DNA of 8,453 nt from an uncultured Blautia sp. (GTDB taxonomy: Bacteria > Bacillota > Clostridia > Lachnospirales > Lachnospiraceae): NCBI GenBank assembly GCA_900543715.1, contig UQSX01000108.1, positions 1 through 8,453 of the forward strand, given 5' to 3'. Positions 1 to 6,407 of this stretch are shown piece after piece. A program made the translations under genes and the position numbers. A model generated the notes under the pieces. It worked only from the letters and a program-made list of their open reading frames with translations, was not told the origin of the DNA and searched no databases. The number at the start of each line of letters is the position of its first letter. Position 1 is the stretch's first letter.

Positions 1-1419
1 CATTTTGTTGTGCAGAGAACTGTTATAGCAGACTACAAATTCCTGTAAAATTTTTTCTCCCGTCTTTTCTGTTACCTTCTGTCCCCGCCTTCTCAGCAGA
101 CTGTTAAGAAGACTCTCATAAATAGGTTCTGACTTTACCCAGGAAGCCACCAGATAGGCGGTAATGGAGATCAGGGACATAGATAGCATCTGGCTGACCT
201 GGCCGGTCATTTCAAATATCAGTATGATCCCGGTAATAGGCGCTCTTACAATGGCGGTAAAATATCCTGCCATGGCCAGAAGGACAAAGTTGCTGATGTA
301 AGAAGGATCCAGTCCCATATACTGAGCGGCAAAGGTTCCATAGCTGCCTCCGATCAAGGCTCCCAGAACCAGCAGCGGGAAGAAAATCCCTCCCGGTGCC
401 CCGGAACCAAAGGAAATCAGTGAAAACACAAATTTCAGTGCCAGCAGGCCCAGAAGTGTTCCCAGAAGCATCTCTCCTTCGGCTGCGTTCTCGATCAGTT
501 CATGGCCGCTGCCCAGAACCTGAGGCACGAAAAGCCCCAGAACTCCGGCCAAAAGAAAAGGGATCAGAAGACGGGTAGTCTCATTAAGTCCTCTGGCCTT
601 ATAATATAAACTCTGTACCCATATGGTCATCTTATTATAAAAAGCTCCCAGAAGCCCTAAAATCACTCCAAGGATCAGAATGTGCCAATAATACCTTGGC
701 TGTATCTCCAGACCGATATCAAACTGGAATACAGAGTGAAAGCCTAAAAACTGACTGGAAATGTAGTCCGCCGTAATTGAGGCGGTCATTACTGATACCA
801 AAACGGAAACGGAAAAATTTTTATGTATTTCTTCCAAAGAAAACATCACTCCGGCCAAAGGCGCATGGAAGGCAGCTGCCAGGCCGGCGCTGGCCCCACA
901 GGTGATCAGATATTTTTCCTCTGTTTTTCCTCTGTCCAAGGCCTTTGACACTGCCTTGCCTGTCATGGCTCCAATCTGAATAGACGGGCCTTCTCTGCCC
1001 AGGGAAAGCCCTGCCAGAAGAGAGAGAAAGCCTCCCAGGAACTTGGCAGGCAGCACCCGCCACCAGACCTGTTCCAGTTTTCCCATCATTTCGCCTTCCA
1101 CCTGCGGGATACCGCTGCCTGATATCATGGGTTCCCACTTCACGAGTTTTCCCACAATACAGGCCATAACAAACAGAAGGATAAACCAGGCCGCCGCCAT
1201 AGCCGGAGTCTCTCTGGCATACTGAAGGATCGCTATCATGGCCTTTCCTGCATATTCCAGCAGAACCCTGTACAGAAGTACCACCAGACCGGCGATCACG
1301 CCTACCAGAAATCCTTCTCCAGTCAGTATAGTCTTAAAATGTTCTGCCCTGCGTATAGTATGGCTGGTATCTTTTCTCACTTCTTTTGCCCCCTGTATCT
1401 GATCTGTAATCATTTCCAT
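1..1419 (-). CDS. ClC-family chloride/proton antiporter, C-terminus cut by window edge
   Basis: Integral-membrane ClC transporter, 473 residues visible with no stop before the left edge. By family it moves Cl- (or F-) in exchange for protons across the cytoplasmic membrane. Seen in the translation: GSGIPQVEG at 101-109 (central anion-binding Ser102), GREGP at 141-145 (gating Glu143, the counterpart of E. coli ClcA Glu148), FHAPLAGVMFSLEE at 184-197 (internal proton glutamate, probably Glu197) and GSGAPGGIFFP at 338-348. The tyrosine that completes the anion site in ClcA (Tyr445) aligns with Val408 in FEMTGQVSQ. The gating and proton glutamates suggest an exchanger rather than a channel. After the last membrane helix (about 430), residues 455-473 resemble the start of a cytosolic TrkA-C (RCK_C) domain; this is inference. 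I chose ATG 1419 because AGGGGGA lies 8 nt upstream (1428-1434); ATG 1413 is the alternative. It is transcribed away from the DUF1292 gene. Family assignment is firm, ion specificity is not. Confidence 0.95.
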   Translation of the reverse strand, partial: MEMITDQIQGAKEVRKDTSHTIRRAEHFKTILTGEGFLVGVIAGLVVLLYRVLLEYAGKAMIAILQYARETPAMAAAWFILLFVMACIVGKLVKWEPMISGSGIPQVEGEMMGKLEQVWWRVLPAKFLGGFLSLLAGLSLGREGPSIQIGAMTGKAVSKALDRGKTEEKYLITCGASAGLAAAFHAPLAGVMFSLEEIHKNFSVSVLVSVMTASITADYISSQFLGFHSVFQFDIGLEIQPRYYWHILILGVILGLLGAFYNKMTIWVQSLYYKARGLNETTRLLIPFLLAGVLGLFVPQVLGSGHELIENAAEGEMLLGTLLGLLALKFVFSLISFGSGAPGGIFFPLLVLGALIGGSYGTFAAQYMGLDPSYISNFVLLAMAGYFTAIVRAPITGIILIFEMTGQVSQMLSMSLISITAYLVASWVKSEPIYESLLNSLLRRRGQKVTEKTGEKILQEFVVCYNSSLHNKM

Positions 1420-1446
1420 TATACGTGTCCCCCTGTGAAAATGCAA
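1418..1446 (-). promoter_or_regulatory. Possible start-proximal promoter of the ClC gene
   Basis: On the minus strand TTGCAT (1441-1446), a 17-nt spacer and a perfect TATAAT (1418-1423). The -10 overlaps the assigned ATG at 1419, so a transcript from here would begin near 1411 and could only use ATG 1413 as a leaderless start or a start further in. Either the -10 match is fortuitous or the gene has a second, shorter product. The -35 matches consensus at only three of six positions. Confidence 0.3.
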
Positions 1447-1468
1447 ATTCTTTTAAGCCGGGGCGCCA

Positions 1469-1497
1469 TTGCATTCTCAGAAAGTATCTGATAAAAT
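1469..1497 (+). promoter_or_regulatory. Candidate promoter of the DUF1292 gene
   Basis: Plus strand TTGCAT (1469-1474), exactly 17 nt of spacer and TAAAAT (1492-1497). This predicts a start near 1504, about 26 nt upstream of the ATG at 1530 and leaving room for the ribosome site at 1514-1522. The -10 is good and the -35 is three of six. It is the only plausible promoter in the short gap for this gene. Confidence 0.5.
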
Positions 1498-1527
1498 ATT
1501 ATAGAAGTTCAAAAGAGAGAGGTCCAA
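1498..1527 (-). promoter_or_regulatory. Candidate distal promoter of the ClC gene
   Basis: Minus strand TTGGAC (1522-1527), an 18-nt spacer and TATAAT (1498-1503). This predicts a start near 1491 and a leader of about 72 nt that would include the AGGGGGA ribosome site. Its -10 directly abuts the -10 of the opposing plus-strand promoter (1492-1497), so polymerase could occupy only one at a time. The -35 is weak. Confidence 0.4.
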
Positions 1528-1529
1528 AC

Positions 1530-1928
1530 ATGAGTGAAGAAACCTATACAACAGATATTGGGGCATGCAAGCCCAGCGACTGTGCCTCCTGCACCGCTGA
1601 CTGTTCCAGCGCCGGCGGCAGCTCAGGCACCATCCCCAGAGTTCCCAACCCGACCATCAAACTGACACTGGAAGATGATACGGTACTGGAATGTGCCGTT
1701 CTCACTACCTTCCCTGTAGAAGGCTTCGGAGAATACATCGCTCTGGTCCCCCTGAACAAAGATGGCAAGAGTCCTGAGGGAGAAACCTATTTATTCCGCT
1801 TTTCTGAAGAAGGGGATAACCCCGTTGTGAGTAATATCGAGCGGGAAGATGAATACATGGCGGCCGCCGAAGCTTTCCATGATTTCATCGCAAATTTAAA
1901 AAGTGAAAAGGAACTGGAGGAAAACTGA
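1530..1928 (+). CDS. DUF1292 (YrzB/UPF0473-like) protein with cysteine-rich N-terminus
   Basis: A soluble, acidic protein of 132 residues. Residues about 41-125 match the DUF1292 pattern: a beta strand IKLTLEDD, a second strand ECAVLTTFPVEG, then GEYIALVPL, YLFRFSEE and a C-terminal helix with AAEAFHDFI. The family is common in Firmicutes (B. subtilis YrzB) and its biochemical role is unknown to me. Residues 1-40 are an extension with four closely spaced cysteines, C13-X4-C18-X2-C21-X3-C25, followed by a Ser/Gly-rich linker, which suggests a metal or Fe-S site tethered to the domain (inference). ATG 1530 is preferred because AGAGAGAGG ends 7 nt upstream; the frame is open back to 1425, but that stretch covers the promoter and lacks a ribosome site. 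It stands alone as a transcription unit, divergent from the ClC gene and closed by the terminator at 1943. No signal peptide or membrane segment is visible. Confidence 0.88.
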   Translation: MSEETYTTDIGACKPSDCASCTADCSSAGGSSGTIPRVPNPTIKLTLEDDTVLECAVLTTFPVEGFGEYIALVPLNKDGKSPEGETYLFRFSEEGDNPVVSNIEREDEYMAAAEAFHDFIANLKSEKELEEN

Positions 1929-1942
1929 TTTCTCTCCTGTCC

Positions 1943-1985
1943 AAAAGAGACTGCCGTAAGGCAGCCTCTTTTCTTTTGTTTCTTT
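1943..1985 (+). terminator. Strong intrinsic terminator, probably bidirectional
   Basis: Arms AAAAGAG-A-CTGCC (1943-1955) and GGCAG-C-CTCTTTT (1960-1972) form a 13-position stem with a GTAA loop, starting 14 nt after the DUF1292 stop. A T-rich tail follows to 1985. The single A/C mismatch on the plus strand becomes a G-U pair in minus-strand RNA, so the hairpin is fully paired for transcripts from fabV too, although that side has only the TTTT of the stem as its U-tract. It most likely terminates both convergent genes. Confidence 0.88.
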
Positions 1986-1996
1986 ATGGAAATCTG

Positions 1997-3175
1997 CTAG
2001 CTCAGACTGGGAATATCTACCTGGACTTCAACATCTTTGGAATAATCAATATTATCATAGTGAAAGCCGAACATATGGTAAAAGTCTTCCCAGTATCCCT
2101 CAATATCAGAAATTTCCTCCACATTTTCAGTAGTCACATTTTTCCAGCTCTCCATTACCTGGTCCTGAACTTTGTCATCCAGTTCCCAGTCGTCCATGCG
2201 GATCTGATATTTCTCATCTGCAGGCACCTGGTCAGCCAGCAGCTTGTCTTTGAAAAGTCTTGCGATCTGCTGGATACAGCCCTCGTGAGTACCCTGTTCT
2301 TTCATAACCCTATACAAAATGGCAAAATACAGAGGCACAATGGGAATTGCTGCGCTGGCCTGAGTAACCAGAGCCTTATTTACGGAAATATAGGCTTTCA
2401 CATCCTGATATTTCTCATTGATCTCTCCTGCGGTTTTCGTCAGATGACGCTTTGCCTGCCCGATGGTCCCGTCATAATAGATGGGATATGTAAGTTCCGG
2501 ACCAATATAAGAATAAGCAACTGTGACTGCATCCTTTTCCAGTACATCGGCTGCTTTCAGGGCATCGATCCAGTCCATCCAGTCCTCTCCGCCCATAACC
2601 TTTACTGTACCTTCCAGTTCTCCCTCTTCTGCCGGCTCTACTGTTTTGGTAACAATGGTATTGGTGCGCAGATCCAGGCTTTTCTCAGTAAAAGGCTTAT
2701 CCGTAGTCTTCAGAGAAGATACCCACATTTTGCCCTGAGCATCTGTTCTTCTGGGTGCTGCCAGGCTGTAAATGACCATGTCTATCTTTCCAAGGTCTTC
2801 CTTTATCATAGAAACAGCCTGTTCCTTTACTTCCTTTGAAAATGCGTCTCCATTGATAGATTTTGCATATAATCCTTCCTTTGCAGCCTCTTCCTCAAAA
2901 GCAGCTGTATTATACCAGCCCGGAGTAGCTGTCCTCTTTCCGTTGGAAGGTTTTTCAAACATGATTCCCAGTGTAGCTGCATGACATCCGAAAGCGGCTG
3001 TGATCCTGCTTGCCAGTCCATATCCTGTGGAAGCCCCGATTACCAGGACTTTCTTTGGTCCTCCTGTAATGTTCTGAGCCTTTACATATGCAATCTGCTC
3101 TCTGACACTCTCTTTGCAGCCCTGGGGATGGGCAGTAGTACAAATAAACTCTCTGACCTTAGGTTCAACAATCAT
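1997..3175 (-). CDS. fabV: Enoyl-ACP / trans-2-enoyl-CoA reductase, FabV/TER family
   Basis: A cytosolic NAD(P)H-dependent reductase of 392 residues, close to the usual FabV/TER length of about 400. It reduces the trans-2 double bond of enoyl-ACP (last step of the fatty-acid elongation cycle) or of short enoyl-CoA such as crotonyl-CoA. Evidence: an N-terminal cap with CTTAHPQGC (12-20), the nucleotide-binding loop GASTGYGLASR (47-57), YSLAAPRR (136-143), and the FabV-specific catalytic pair Tyr233-X8-Lys242 in YYDGTIGQAK, whose spacing distinguishes it from FabI/FabL (Y-X6-K). The C-terminal region carries DDWELDD (328-334) and a short conserved tail. The start is fixed by AGGAGGAG (3182-3189) 6 nt upstream of ATG 3175. 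It has its own promoter and a putative FabT-type operator, which favours a fatty-acid synthesis role, but ACP versus CoA preference cannot be read from the sequence. It lies downstream of dut on the same strand with no clear terminator between them. Confidence 0.95.
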   Translation of the reverse strand: MIVEPKVREFICTTAHPQGCKESVREQIAYVKAQNITGGPKKVLVIGASTGYGLASRITAAFGCHAATLGIMFEKPSNGKRTATPGWYNTAAFEEEAAKEGLYAKSINGDAFSKEVKEQAVSMIKEDLGKIDMVIYSLAAPRRTDAQGKMWVSSLKTTDKPFTEKSLDLRTNTIVTKTVEPAEEGELEGTVKVMGGEDWMDWIDALKAADVLEKDAVTVAYSYIGPELTYPIYYDGTIGQAKRHLTKTAGEINEKYQDVKAYISVNKALVTQASAAIPIVPLYFAILYRVMKEQGTHEGCIQQIARLFKDKLLADQVPADEKYQIRMDDWELDDKVQDQVMESWKNVTTENVEEISDIEGYWEDFYHMFGFHYDNIDYSKDVEVQVDIPSLS

Positions 3176-3226
3176 GATATGCTCCTCCTGGATTTCTATA
3201 ATAACTTCTCAATCTTTTCTGCATAT

Positions 3227-3245
3227 TACTTTGAGTCTCAAAATA
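3227..3245. promoter_or_regulatory. Putative FabT-type operator at the fabV start point
   Basis: A perfect 13-bp palindrome TTTGAGTCTCAAA (3230-3242), extended after one mismatch by TA/TA pairs to 3227-3245. The half-site pattern TTTGA-N3-TCAAA is that of the MarR-family fatty-acid repressor FabT in streptococci and relatives. It begins at the edge of the fabV -10 and spans the predicted start near 3238, the expected place for a repressor to block initiation. Assignment to FabT is inference because no regulator gene is in the window. Confidence 0.6.
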
Positions 3246-3273
3246 TTCTAACACACCCAAAAATATTATGCAA
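3245..3273 (-). promoter_or_regulatory. fabV promoter
   Basis: Minus strand TTGCAT (3268-3273), a 17-nt spacer and TAGAAT (3245-3250). The predicted start near 3238 gives a leader of about 63 nt to ATG 3175. It lies 12 nt after the dut stop codon, so fabV can be expressed independently of the pnp-dut transcript. Confidence 0.6.
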
Positions 3274-3284
3274 GATTTTTGTTT

Positions 3285-3800
3285 TTATTTTCCTGTAGTG
3301 CTTCCCATACCGCCATTGCGCACTGCTGTGGCGTCATCGTCTACCGTAATTCCATACTCCAGAAAAATTCCCTGTGCAAAACCTGTGCCGGCCTCAACAC
3401 AGACAATTTTTCCCTCTTTGGAGTCATTGGTGATCTTAATAAAAATATGTCCTTCATTGTCGGAATTATAATAATCACTGTCGATGATCCCTACTGTATT
3501 GTTTAACTGAAGACGGTATTTAAAACCAAGACCGCTGCGGGGATAGATCTTCAGCACCCAGTCCGGCTCCATCCAGGCCCGGATCCCTGTAGGCACTTTC
3601 AGGGTTTCGCCGGGATTCAGTTCAAAATCCACAGGGCTGAAAAAATCATAGCCTGCACTTCCTGCAGTAGCTCTTCTGGGGAGCCGGATCTCCTCATAAA
3701 TCGCCCGGATCTTCTCTTCTTCTGTCTCTGGAAATGTATCCTTCCAGCCTTCCAGGAACTGTTCCCAGCTTACTTTCTGAAATTTTGCAATTCTCCTCAT
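3285..3800 (-). CDS. dut: dUTP diphosphatase (trimeric dUTPase fold)
   Basis: Hydrolyses dUTP to dUMP and pyrophosphate in the cytosol, keeping uracil out of DNA and feeding dTMP synthesis. The protein has 171 residues, compared with about 145-150 for a minimal trimeric dUTPase, because of a 35-40 residue N-terminal extension. The five family motifs occur in order: AGSAGYDFFS (46-55), PRSGLG (87-92), NTVGIIDSDYYN (101-112, catalytic Asp107 and uracil-contacting Tyr110), GTGFAQGIF (138-146) and NGGMGSTTGK (162-171). Two positions differ from the usual pattern: motif 4 has Gly before FAQ instead of a basic residue, and motif 5 has Met165 where a phenylalanine normally closes over the base. The start is ATG 3800 with GAGGAGA (3806-3812) 5 nt upstream. 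It follows pnp after 76 nt containing a hairpin. No promoter is evident, so it is probably transcribed by read-through from pnp. Family assignment is strong. Confidence 0.92.
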   Translation of the reverse strand: MRRIAKFQKVSWEQFLEGWKDTFPETEEEKIRAIYEEIRLPRRATAGSAGYDFFSPVDFELNPGETLKVPTGIRAWMEPDWVLKIYPRSGLGFKYRLQLNNTVGIIDSDYYNSDNEGHIFIKITNDSKEGKIVCVEAGTGFAQGIFLEYGITVDDDATAVRNGGMGSTTGK

Positions 3801-3821
3801 AGCTTTCTCCTCATATGATCT

Positions 3822-3863
3822 GATAAAGGGGCTGCCGCATTTTTTGTAATTGCAGCAGCCCCT
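3822..3863 (-). terminator. Hairpin after pnp, weak or leaky terminator before dut
   Basis: GGGGCTGCYGC-type arms at 3828-3838 and 3852-3862 form an 11-bp GC-rich stem with a 13-nt AT-rich loop. One position pairs as G-U only in minus-strand RNA and is C/A on the plus strand, which points to the minus orientation, i.e. the 3' end of pnp. The following tract is only TTTATC, so termination is expected to be partial, allowing dut expression. The stem may also protect the pnp 3' end from exonucleases. Confidence 0.6.
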
Positions 3864-3876
3864 CTTTTGCTTTCTT

Positions 3877-5970
3877 TTAGTTCTCTTTTGGTACGTCTTT
3901 GATACTGAAGCTGATACGGCCCTGTCTGTCTTTACCCAGGCAGACTACCTTCACAACATCTCCTAAAGAAAGTACATCCTCTACCTTGTCAATCCGCTCT
4001 TTTGCGATCTTGGAAATGTGGACCATTCCTTCTTTGCCCGGAGCAAACTCCAGAAATGCACCGAAGTCTTTAATACTCACAACCTTTCCTGTAAGGATCT
4101 GACCTTCCTCAAAATCTGTAGTAATGATATTGATATATTTTACAGCCTTATCCATCATGGCCTGGTCTGTGCCGCAGATAGAAACGCCGCCGTTGTCATC
4201 AATATCAATCTTCACGCCAGTCTCATCAATAATGGCGTTAATGGTCTTTCCTCTCTGACCTACAACATCGCCGATCTTCTCCGGATCGATCTGGATCTGA
4301 ATGATCTTAGGCGCATATTTGCTTACAGTCTCTCTAGGCTTGTCAATGCATTTTGCCATAACTTCATCCAGAATGTATTCTCTTGCCTCTCTGGTGCGGG
4401 CAATGGCCTCCTCGATAATCTGTCTTGTAAGACCGTGGATCTTAATATCCATCTGAATAGCAGTAATTCCTTCATGAGTTCCTGCAACCTTAAAGTCCAT
4501 ATCTCCGAAGAAGTCTTCCAGACCCTGAATATCTGTCAGTACAATATAATCATCATCTGTCTCTCCTGTTACCAGACCGCAGGAAATACCGGCAACCGGT
4601 TTCTTGATAGGAACGCCTGCTGCCATCAGAGACATGGTGGAAGCGCAGATACTTGCCTGGGAAGTAGAACCGTTAGACTCAAAAGTCTCGGAAACGGTAC
4701 GGATAGCATAAGGAAATTCCTCTACACCGGGCAGTACCGGAACCAGGGCTCTCTCTGCCAGAGCTCCATGTCCGATCTCACGGCGTCCCGGGCCTCTGGA
4801 AGGTTTTGTCTCTCCTACAGAGTAGGACGGGAAATTATAGTGGTGCATATAGCGCTTGCTCACTTCAAACTCGTCCAGTCCGTCCAGTCTCTGAGCCTCA
4901 GAAAGAGGAGCCAGAGTTGTAACTGTACAGATCTGAGTCTGTCCTCTTGTAAACATAGCAGAACCGTGTACTCTTGGTACAATATCTACCTCTGCTGCCA
5001 GAGGACGGATCTGACGGATATCTCTTCCGTCCGGACGTTTGTGGTCTTTTAAGATCATTTTCCGGACAGTCTTTTTCTGGTACTGATAAATAGCATCTCC
5101 TAAAACAGCCAGCCATTCTTCATTGTCTGCAAAAGCCTCCTCCAGCTTCTCAGTGATCTGACGGATATTTTCCTCTCTCACCTGTTTTTCATCTGTGAAG
5201 ACAGCCTCTTCCATCTCTTCTGGAGTTACGATCTCTTTGATAGCGGCAAACAATTCTTCCGGAACTGCACAGCTCTCATAAGAATGTTTTTCTTTTCCGC
5301 ACTCTGCAACGATCTTGTCAATAAAGGCAATGATCTCCTGGTTCACTTCATGAGCTTTGAAAATAGCCTCGATCATCTGAGCTTCCGGCACTTCGTTGGC
5401 GCCGGCTTCGATCATGATCACCTTTTCTCTGGTAGAAGCTACGGTAAGCTGAAGATCAGAAATCTCCTTCTGTGCCAGAGACGGATTTACTACGAATTCT
5501 CCATTGATCAGACCCATCTGTGTAGCAGCGCAGGGTCCGTCAAAAGGAATGTCGGAAATACAGGTAGCAATAGAAGAACCCAGCATCGCCACAACCTCCG
5601 GATTACACTCCGGATCCACAGACATGACCATGTTGTTCAGTGTCACATCGTTTCTGTAATCCTTTGGAAACAGAGGACGCATAGGACGGTCGATCACACG
5701 GGAAGTCAGGATGGCATGCTCGCTGGCCTTTCCCTCTCTCTTATTGAAGCCTCCGGGGATTTTTCCTACTGCGTACATCTTTTCTTCATATTCTACGCTT
5801 AACGGGAAGAAGTCGATTCCTTCTCTCGGCTTATCGGAAGCTGTAGCTGTAGATAATACCGTAGTATCTCCATAGTGCATAAATGCAGCACCATTTGCCT
5901 GCTTAGCCACACGACCAACGTCTACTGTCAATGTTCTGCCTGCAAGCTCCATTGAAAAACTTTTATACAT
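3877..5970 (-). CDS. pnp: Polyribonucleotide nucleotidyltransferase (PNPase)
   Basis: A phosphorolytic 3'-5' exoribonuclease that degrades RNA to nucleoside diphosphates and can add tails in reverse. By family it is a ring-shaped homotrimer acting in cytoplasmic mRNA turnover. The 697-residue length is typical. Domain order: first RNase PH-like domain (about 5-140) with FFPLSVEYEEK (54-64); a helical linker (about 230-305); the second, catalytic RNase PH domain (about 310-530) with RREIGHGALAERAL (396-409), the phosphate-site SNGSTS (432-437) and EDFFGDMDF (485-493), whose Asp486 and Asp492 correspond to the E. coli catalytic aspartates; a KH domain (about 555-610) with GQRG at 571-574; and an S1 domain (about 622-692) with GKVVSIKDFGAFLEF. 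Start ATG 5970 has AAGGAG (5978-5983) 7 nt upstream. The frame is open upstream to 6066, but those codons lie in the structured leader and encode no family sequence. It follows rpsO, the conserved arrangement. Confidence 0.97.
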   Translation of the reverse strand: MYKSFSMELAGRTLTVDVGRVAKQANGAAFMHYGDTTVLSTATASDKPREGIDFFPLSVEYEEKMYAVGKIPGGFNKREGKASEHAILTSRVIDRPMRPLFPKDYRNDVTLNNMVMSVDPECNPEVVAMLGSSIATCISDIPFDGPCAATQMGLINGEFVVNPSLAQKEISDLQLTVASTREKVIMIEAGANEVPEAQMIEAIFKAHEVNQEIIAFIDKIVAECGKEKHSYESCAVPEELFAAIKEIVTPEEMEEAVFTDEKQVREENIRQITEKLEEAFADNEEWLAVLGDAIYQYQKKTVRKMILKDHKRPDGRDIRQIRPLAAEVDIVPRVHGSAMFTRGQTQICTVTTLAPLSEAQRLDGLDEFEVSKRYMHHYNFPSYSVGETKPSRGPGRREIGHGALAERALVPVLPGVEEFPYAIRTVSETFESNGSTSQASICASTMSLMAAGVPIKKPVAGISCGLVTGETDDDYIVLTDIQGLEDFFGDMDFKVAGTHEGITAIQMDIKIHGLTRQIIEEAIARTREAREYILDEVMAKCIDKPRETVSKYAPKIIQIQIDPEKIGDVVGQRGKTINAIIDETGVKIDIDDNGGVSICGTDQAMMDKAVKYINIITTDFEEGQILTGKVVSIKDFGAFLEFAPGKEGMVHISKIAKERIDKVEDVLSLGDVVKVVCLGKDRQGRISFSIKDVPKEN

Positions 5971-6018
5971 GTCTTTTCTCCTTTTACTTATTGCGGTCCT
6001 GAATCTCTCTCCGAAACA

Positions 6019-6084
6019 ACTGAAAAAAACACTTTTGACAAATGCGCTTTTCAGTGGTCTCGGCACAGGACATACGGACCGCTG
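6019..6084 (-). promoter_or_regulatory. pnp leader with two mutually exclusive helices
   Basis: In minus-strand RNA, helix A pairs 6077-6084 with 6052-6059 (CAGCGGTC with GACCACTG, seven of eight pairs). Helix B pairs ACTGAAAA (6048-6055) with TTTTCAGT (6019-6026), a perfect 8 bp. They share 6052-6055, so only one can form. PNPase leader stem-loops are known autoregulatory targets in E. coli; a similar role here is inference. No convincing pnp-specific promoter was found between 5971 and 6140. Confidence 0.35.
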
Positions 6085-6096
6085 TCATTCATGGCG

Positions 6097-6123
6097 TAAA
6101 ACAGGGCGGAATTTCTCCCGCCC
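6097..6123 (-). terminator. Terminator-like hairpin after rpsO
   Basis: Eighteen nt beyond the rpsO stop, GGGCGGGA and TTCCGCCC pair (6116-6123 with 6104-6111, including one G-U pair) around a GAAA tetraloop, followed by TGTTTTAC. The G-U pair would be an A/C mismatch on the plus strand, confirming the minus orientation. With the short U-tract it probably lets part of the transcription continue into pnp, like the terminator between rpsO and pnp in E. coli. Confidence 0.65.
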
Positions 6124-6140
6124 CGTCAACCCTGATCTGA

Positions 6141-6407
6141 TTACTTTCTGAGACCTAACCTTTCAATTAAAGAACGGTATCTCTCGATATCTTTTTTCTT
6201 CAGGTATGCAAGTAAACCACGTCTCTGACCTACCATTTTCAGAAGACCTCTTCTGGAATGATGATCTTTGTGATTCACCTTTAAATGCTCTGTCAGCTCA
6301 TTGATTCTTGCTGTAAGAACTGCAACCTGTACCTCAGGTGAACCTGTGTCTCCAGGTGTTCTTGCATATTCTGCCATGATAGCCTGTTTCTTTTCTTTAG
6401 AAATCAT
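6141..6407 (-). CDS. rpsO: 30S ribosomal protein S15
   Basis: A primary 16S rRNA-binding protein of the small-subunit platform, 88 residues, the standard length. The sequence is S15 throughout: DTGSPEVQ (20-27), [12 protein letters not shown] (31-42), [17 protein letters not shown] (47-63) and [10 protein letters not shown] (68-77). The residues known to contact the three-way junction and the G-U/G-C motif of 16S rRNA are present (Thr21, Gly22, Gln27, His41, Asp48, Ser51, Tyr68). ATG 6407 is chosen because GGAGGA (6415-6420) lies 7 nt upstream and the product matches family length; an in-frame ATG at 6434 would add nine residues that overlap the ribosome site. It has its own strong promoter and a structured leader, and is followed by pnp after 170 nt. 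Confidence 0.98.
   Translation of the reverse strand: MISKEKKQAIMAEYARTPGDTGSPEVQVAVLTARINELTEHLKVNHKDHHSRRGLLKMVGQRRGLLAYLKKKDIERYRSLIERLGLRK

Noticed and set aside
821..1225. Small open frames inside the ClC gene region on both strands
   Set aside because: They lie within the continuous 473-codon ClC frame, whose motifs are unambiguous across this stretch.
1425..1529. Earlier start for the DUF1292 protein
   Set aside because: It would require transcription from upstream of the only plausible promoter, and no ribosome site precedes 1425; the site at 1514-1522 serves ATG 1530.
1976..2839. Long plus-strand open frame opposite fabV (287 codons)
   Set aside because: It lies entirely antisense to a clear FabV, has no ribosome site or recognisable domain, and its hydrophobic composition is what the complement of fabV codons produces.
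3828..3880. Plus-strand terminator reading at the pnp-dut hairpin, because of the T-rich tail after 3862
   Set aside because: No plus-strand gene precedes it, and the C/A mismatch on that strand versus a G-U pair on the minus strand favours the minus orientation; the T-rich run is the complement of the pnp stop region.
4018..5802. Plus-strand open frames opposite pnp (344 and 172 codons)
   Set aside because: Fully antisense to PNPase domains, rich in Cys/Ser/His as expected for a shadow frame, and without translation signals.
5971..6066. Upstream in-frame extension of PNPase by 32 codons
   Set aside because: The extension has no ribosome site, covers the structured leader and encodes no family sequence, whereas ATG 5970 has an AAGGAG 7 nt upstream and gives the normal N-terminus.
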